From contig CAISTS010000032.1 in NCBI GenBank assembly GCA_903888485.1, positions 62,001 to 126,000 on the forward strand: a DNA stretch of 64,000 bases, read 5' to 3'. The notes under the pieces were generated by a model. It did no database searches. It saw nothing but the letters and a program-made list of their open reading frames with translations, and was not told the origin of the DNA. The first letter of the stretch is position 1, and each line of letters begins with the position of its first letter. Shown one piece after another: positions 60,842 through 64,000 of the stretch. The DNA comes from an uncultured bacterium. Lineage in GTDB: Bacteria > Pseudomonadota > Alphaproteobacteria > Rhodospirillales > Rhodospirillaceae. A program made the translations under genes and the position numbers.

Positions 60842-61564
60842 GTGGCCAAACTGATAAAAACCTTAGGGCGCAAGCCCCTGGTGCAGCGCCTGCTCGCGCG
60901 CCTTGCCGCCGGGCTCATGGGCGCCGTGCGCACGACCACGCGCTGGCACAGCCACGGCGAGGCCGCCGTCGCCGAAGCCTGGGCCGGGCGCGCGCCCGTG
61001 ATCGTCGCCTTCTGGCACAACCGGCTCGCCATGATGCCGGCCTGTTGGCGGAGTACTGCGCCCTTCCATATGCTGATCTCCTCGCACCCCGACGGCCGGC
61101 TGGTCGCCAATACCATCGCGCTGTTCGGGTTCCACTCCATCGCCGGGTCTTCCACGCGCGGCGGCGGCGAAGCCCTGCGCCAGCTCGTGCGCGCCCTCAA
61201 GGAGGGCGGCAGTGTCGGCATCACGCCCGACGGACCGCGTGGCCCGCGCATGACCGTGGGCGAAGGCATCCTCGCGCTCGCGCGCCTCACCGGCGCGCCG
61301 ATCCTGCCGCTCGCCGTCTCGGTCAGCCGGCGCATGGTCCTTGGCACCTGGGACCGGCTGATCGTGCCCTTGCCTTTTGGCCGGGGCGCCATGATATGGG
61401 GAAACCCCATCACCGTGCCGCGCGATGCGAGCGAGGACGACCTCGCGGCCCTACGCGGAGCCCTCGAAGAGGAACTGACGCGCGTGAGCGCAGAAGCCGA
61501 CGCACATACCGGTCACCCGGCCATGACGAAAGAGTCTGCGGAGCACCGCGATGCGCGCGCCTGA
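60842..61564 (+). CDS. DUF374 lysophospholipid-type acyltransferase
   Basis: This 240-residue protein starts at GTG 60842. It shows PVIVAFWHNRLAMMPACW (catalytic-His region), LISSHPDGRLVANTI and GGSVGITPDGPRGPRMTV, the conserved DUF374 blocks. Family members are LPLAT-type acyltransferases linked to lipid A and outer-membrane lipids. It ends 14 bases into the lpxK gene, an arrangement common in alphaproteobacteria. The N-terminus (AKLIKTLGRKPLVQRLLA) is amphipathic and may bind the membrane. Confidence 0.9.
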   Translation: MAKLIKTLGRKPLVQRLLARLAAGLMGAVRTTTRWHSHGEAAVAEAWAGRAPVIVAFWHNRLAMMPACWRSTAPFHMLISSHPDGRLVANTIALFGFHSIAGSSTRGGGEALRQLVRALKEGGSVGITPDGPRGPRMTVGEGILALARLTGAPILPLAVSVSRRMVLGTWDRLIVPLPFGRGAMIWGNPITVPRDASEDDLAALRGALEEELTRVSAEADAHTGHPAMTKESAEHRDARA

Positions 61565-62522
61565 TTTCTGGCGCAGCGATAACGGCCTTGCGCGCCTGCT
61601 CGAGCCTTTTGGTCTCATCTACGGGACCGTGACCGCCCGGCGTATGGCGCGCGCCAAGCCCGCCACCGCCACCGTGCCGGTGATCTGCGTCGGCAACCTG
61701 ACCGTCGGCGGCACGGGCAAGACGCCGGTCGCCGCCGCCATCGCCGCGCACCTTGCCGCGCGCGGACGCCATCCGGCGATCCTCATGCGCGGGTACGGCG
61801 GCAACCTCAAAGGCCCGGTGAAAGTCAGCGCCCACAACCACGGCGTCGATGACGTCGGCGACGAAGCGCTGCTGCATGCCCGCGCGGTGCCGACGTGGGT
61901 GGCCCGCCGCCGCGCCGCCGCCGCGCCGCTCGCCGTGGCCGACGGCGCGGACGTCTTGATCATGGACGATGGTCACCAGCATCCCGGCCTCGCCAAGGAC
62001 TTATCGTTGGTCGTGGTCGATGGTGTTCAAGGCTTCGGCAACGGCCGCATCATCCCCGCAGGCCCTTTACGAGAGTCCGTCACGGGCGGGCTCGCGCGCG
62101 CGGATGCTGTCGTCCTCATGGGCGACGACCCGAACAGTCTGGCGCCGCAGCTCGGAGGGCGCTTGCCGGTGTTGCGCGCGCACTTGGCGCTGGGCCCGGA
62201 GTGGCAGGCGCTGCGCGGACAGAAGGTCGTTGCCTTCGCCGGCATCGGCGGCCCCGAGCGGTTCTATCATGCCCTGCAAGCCGTGGGCGCACGCGTCGTT
62301 GCATTCCATCCCTTCGGCGATCACTACGGCTACGCCGCCGCCGACATCCAACCAATGTTAGACGAAGCCTACAACGTCGGCGCCATTCCCGTGACGACGG
62401 GCAAGGATGCCGTGCGCCTCGATCCCGATCAGCGCCAGCAGGTGAATGTGCTCAACATCACCGCCACCTGGGACGACGTACATCAGCTCGACGCGCTGCT
62501 GAACAAAGTGATCGGCGACTAA
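61551..62522 (+). CDS. lpxK: Tetraacyldisaccharide 4'-kinase
   Basis: This 323-residue kinase adds the 4'-phosphate to the lipid A disaccharide. The Walker A loop is GNLTVGGTGKTPVA (about residues 48-61). ILMRGYGG, IMDDGHQHPGL, VVVDGVQGFGNGRIIPAGPLRE and FAGIGGPERFYHAL are also diagnostic. There is an N-terminal amphipathic helix. It overlaps the DUF374 gene by 14 bases and its stop overlaps the convergent M23 gene by 4 bases. Confidence 0.96.
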   Translation: MRAPDFWRSDNGLARLLEPFGLIYGTVTARRMARAKPATATVPVICVGNLTVGGTGKTPVAAAIAAHLAARGRHPAILMRGYGGNLKGPVKVSAHNHGVDDVGDEALLHARAVPTWVARRRAAAAPLAVADGADVLIMDDGHQHPGLAKDLSLVVVDGVQGFGNGRIIPAGPLRESVTGGLARADAVVLMGDDPNSLAPQLGGRLPVLRAHLALGPEWQALRGQKVVAFAGIGGPERFYHALQAVGARVVAFHPFGDHYGYAAADIQPMLDEAYNVGAIPVTTGKDAVRLDPDQRQQVNVLNITATWDDVHQLDALLNKVIGD

Positions 62523-63328
62523 TTCTTCGCCGGCAAGGTGGCGAGTACCGTCTCTGGGTCGAGACGCGTGTCGAACCAGGTGACGCCGAAGTGCAGATGC
62601 GGCCCGCTCGCGCGACCTGTCATGCCGATTTCACCGATGATGTCGCCTTGCTTGACGTGCTGGCCGTCCGTCACATGCAGCTTGCTCATGTGGATGTAGA
62701 CCGTCTGTAGGCCGTAGCCGTGACCCAGAACAACGGTATTGCCGGTCATGACCATCATCTCGTGGCGCAACGCGACAACGCCATCGGCGGCCGCGCGCAC
62801 CGGCGTGCCCGTGGGCGCGGCGATATCAAGACCGGCATGGAACGAGCCCGGCGTGCCGTTGAGGATGCGCTGGCTGCCGAAGACGCCGGATATCCTCCCC
62901 TCCGCCGGGCGGATGAGACCGGTCTCGAAATACGGCACCAACTCGAGCTTGGCGCGGGCCGCCTGCATCAGCTTGTTTTCGGCGAGGATCTGTTTCAGCG
63001 TCTCCGGGTCGGGCGTCACGGTTTTCTGCGGCACGCCGTCGACGCGTTCGATATTCCAAGTGCGCGGCGCGATGGCGAAGCGTTTAACCTCGCGCGCGCC
63101 GTCCGGCGCGGTGATGGTCAGCACGCCTTCCGCCGGCGCATCGCGGTCGATGCCCAGCAGAAAGCGGCCGTTATCCATGACCGGCACGCCGCGTTCGCCG
63201 AAGGTGATCTTTGCGCCCGCAGGCGCGTGACCGATGAGCAGACCGCCTTGCTCGCTGCGCCCTTCAAGCGTCGTCTCAGCCGACGCCGGCGACGAAATAA
63301 GAAGCAGAGCGAGGATCAACCGCTTCAC
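62519..63328 (-). CDS. M23 family metallopeptidase, exported
   Basis: This 269-residue protein has a leader ending near PASAE, an N-terminal beta domain (ITAPDGAREVKRF) and a C-terminal M23 domain. The zinc ligands are HAGLDIAA (His/Asp) and HLHFGV (His-x-His). Such proteins cleave peptidoglycan cross-links during growth or division, often together with a coiled-coil activator. It is coupled to xseA by an ATGA overlap (63325-63328). Confidence 0.93.
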   Translation of the reverse strand: MKRLILALLLISSPASAETTLEGRSEQGGLLIGHAPAGAKITFGERGVPVMDNGRFLLGIDRDAPAEGVLTITAPDGAREVKRFAIAPRTWNIERVDGVPQKTVTPDPETLKQILAENKLMQAARAKLELVPYFETGLIRPAEGRISGVFGSQRILNGTPGSFHAGLDIAAPTGTPVRAAADGVVALRHEMMVMTGNTVVLGHGYGLQTVYIHMSKLHVTDGQHVKQGDIIGEIGMTGRASGPHLHFGVTWFDTRLDPETVLATLPAKN

Positions 63329-64000
63329 AGCAACGATCCTTGTTTGCCGTCGTCTTTCTTAGGCGCGGCACGCACAGGCTTCACCGCCGCACCTTCCACG
63401 CGCGCGCCCACCGTTCCATCGGCGAACGCGACGTTGAGCGCAGCGCCCGCGGGGGCGCCCGCGACGGAGACCACCGGCGCGCCGCCGGCATCGGTCACCA
63501 TGGCGTAACCGCGCTCCAGCACACGTCGCGGCGAAACCGATTCCAGCCGCGCGAAAACGTGTTCGAGGCTGGTCGCCGCATCCTGCGTACTGCGCTGGGC
63601 CGCCCGCAACGCGCGCTCGGCAAGATTGGCGACCTCGTTGCACTGGCGCTGCATGTCCGCGAGGAACCGTTGCGGGTTAAGGCGTGTACTGGCAATCGTG
63701 AGCTTCTCGGTAATGGTCTGCAGGAACCGCCGGGGCGCTTCAGCAAGGCGCTCGCTCAAGGCATCGAGATCTTGGGTCTTCTGCGCGACGATCATGTCGA
63801 GGCGCGGGATGCCGCGCACGAGACCCTCGAGATGCATGCGCCGCTCCTCCAGCGTGCGCATCGCGGCCTGCATCAGGCGGTCCTGCGCTTTGTGCACCTG
63901 GGCCAGCAGTTCGAGCCGCACCGGCACGGCCATCTCGGCGGCAGCGGTTGGCGTGGGTGCGCGCCGGTCGGCGGCGAAGTCGATCAACGTCGTGTCGGTC
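63325..64000 (-). CDS. xseA: Exodeoxyribonuclease VII large subunit, 3' part (5' end outside window)
   Basis: Only the C-terminal 225 codons are present, and the frame is open to the right edge. The seen part carries the helical, arginine-rich C-terminal half of XseA (QRFLADMQRQCNEVANL, RRVLERGYAMVTDAGGAPV). Exo VII degrades single-stranded DNA from both ends. The small subunit gene is not in view. The stop overlaps the M23 start (ATGA). Confidence 0.88.
   Translation of the reverse strand, partial: TDTTLIDFAADRRAPTPTAAAEMAVPVRLELLAQVHKAQDRLMQAAMRTLEERRMHLEGLVRGIPRLDMIVAQKTQDLDALSERLAEAPRRFLQTITEKLTIASTRLNPQRFLADMQRQCNEVANLAERALRAAQRSTQDAATSLEHVFARLESVSPRRVLERGYAMVTDAGGAPVVSVAGAPAGAALNVAFADGTVGARVEGAAVKPVRAAPKKDDGKQGSLL

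Noticed and set aside
1-64000. CRISPR array, prophage, or transposon
   Set aside because: I saw no regularly spaced repeats, cas genes, phage structural genes or transposase-like proteins.

Overview
This is a GC-rich chromosomal window from an alphaproteobacterium. The signs are an LpxK/LPS-type outer membrane, many TonB-dependent receptors, an ornithine decarboxylase with what looks like the alphaproteobacterial speF-type leader, the yacG-RNase E/G pairing, and bacterial-type ubiD, ubiA, gshA, rsmE, pmbA and xseA. I cannot name the species from the sequence. The general character (stacked receptors, a periplasmic PQQ dehydrogenase, a DUF1501/DUF1800 pair) suits a free-living, nutrient-scavenging lineage.

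Bases 1-9,035 are a receptor cluster on the minus strand. A BlaI/MecI-type repressor runs off the left edge. Next come a C-terminal scrap of a TonB receptor, a receptor gene broken by one in-frame TAA, an intact paralogue, an aldo/keto reductase, a 2-oxoglutarate/Fe(II)-type oxygenase and a third receptor. The third receptor's start lies inside two abutting inverted repeats. The same palindromic operator stands before the repressor and before the broken receptor. Bases 9,271-18,054 hold a secreted DUF1501/DUF1800 pair and small or hypothetical genes, including a cyclase that seems to have lost its middle and a glycosyltransferase.

Bases 18,077-26,946 hold two near-duplicate large TonB receptors, diverging from a decayed cytochrome c gene (stop codon, and YxxYH in place of CxxCH) that leads into an intact PQQ dehydrogenase. 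Bases 27,194-41,146 mix a TPR/glycosyltransferase-9-like protein, SRAP, a HAD-GT2-RNase E/G-yacG run with tRNA-Phe, HbpS-like and hemolysin III-like proteins, a second aldo/keto reductase and a deoxyhypusine-synthase-like enzyme. That enzyme lies next to ornithine decarboxylase (41,166-42,578), which has a structured leader containing a 45-codon reading frame with a perfect Shine-Dalgarno.

Bases 43,150-51,997 are mostly housekeeping: MAPEG, hydrolase, chorismate mutase, gshA, rsmE, ubiA, a GAF-HD-GYP protein and ubiD. Bases 52,397-54,774 encode a likely type XI (Slam) secretion pair: a TbpB-barrel cargo without a lipobox, a terminator, then a Slam outer-membrane protein. The right end is envelope biogenesis: an outer-membrane barrel, pmbA, a lipid kinase, an LpxH-like phosphoesterase overlapping a GT4 glycosyltransferase, a DUF374 acyltransferase overlapping lpxK, an M23 peptidase and the 3' part of xseA.

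The main candidates for follow-up are the Slam/cargo pair, the ODC leader peptide, the decayed cytochrome beside an intact dehydrogenase, the BlaI operator pair on a broken receptor, and the paired hairpins at the third receptor start.
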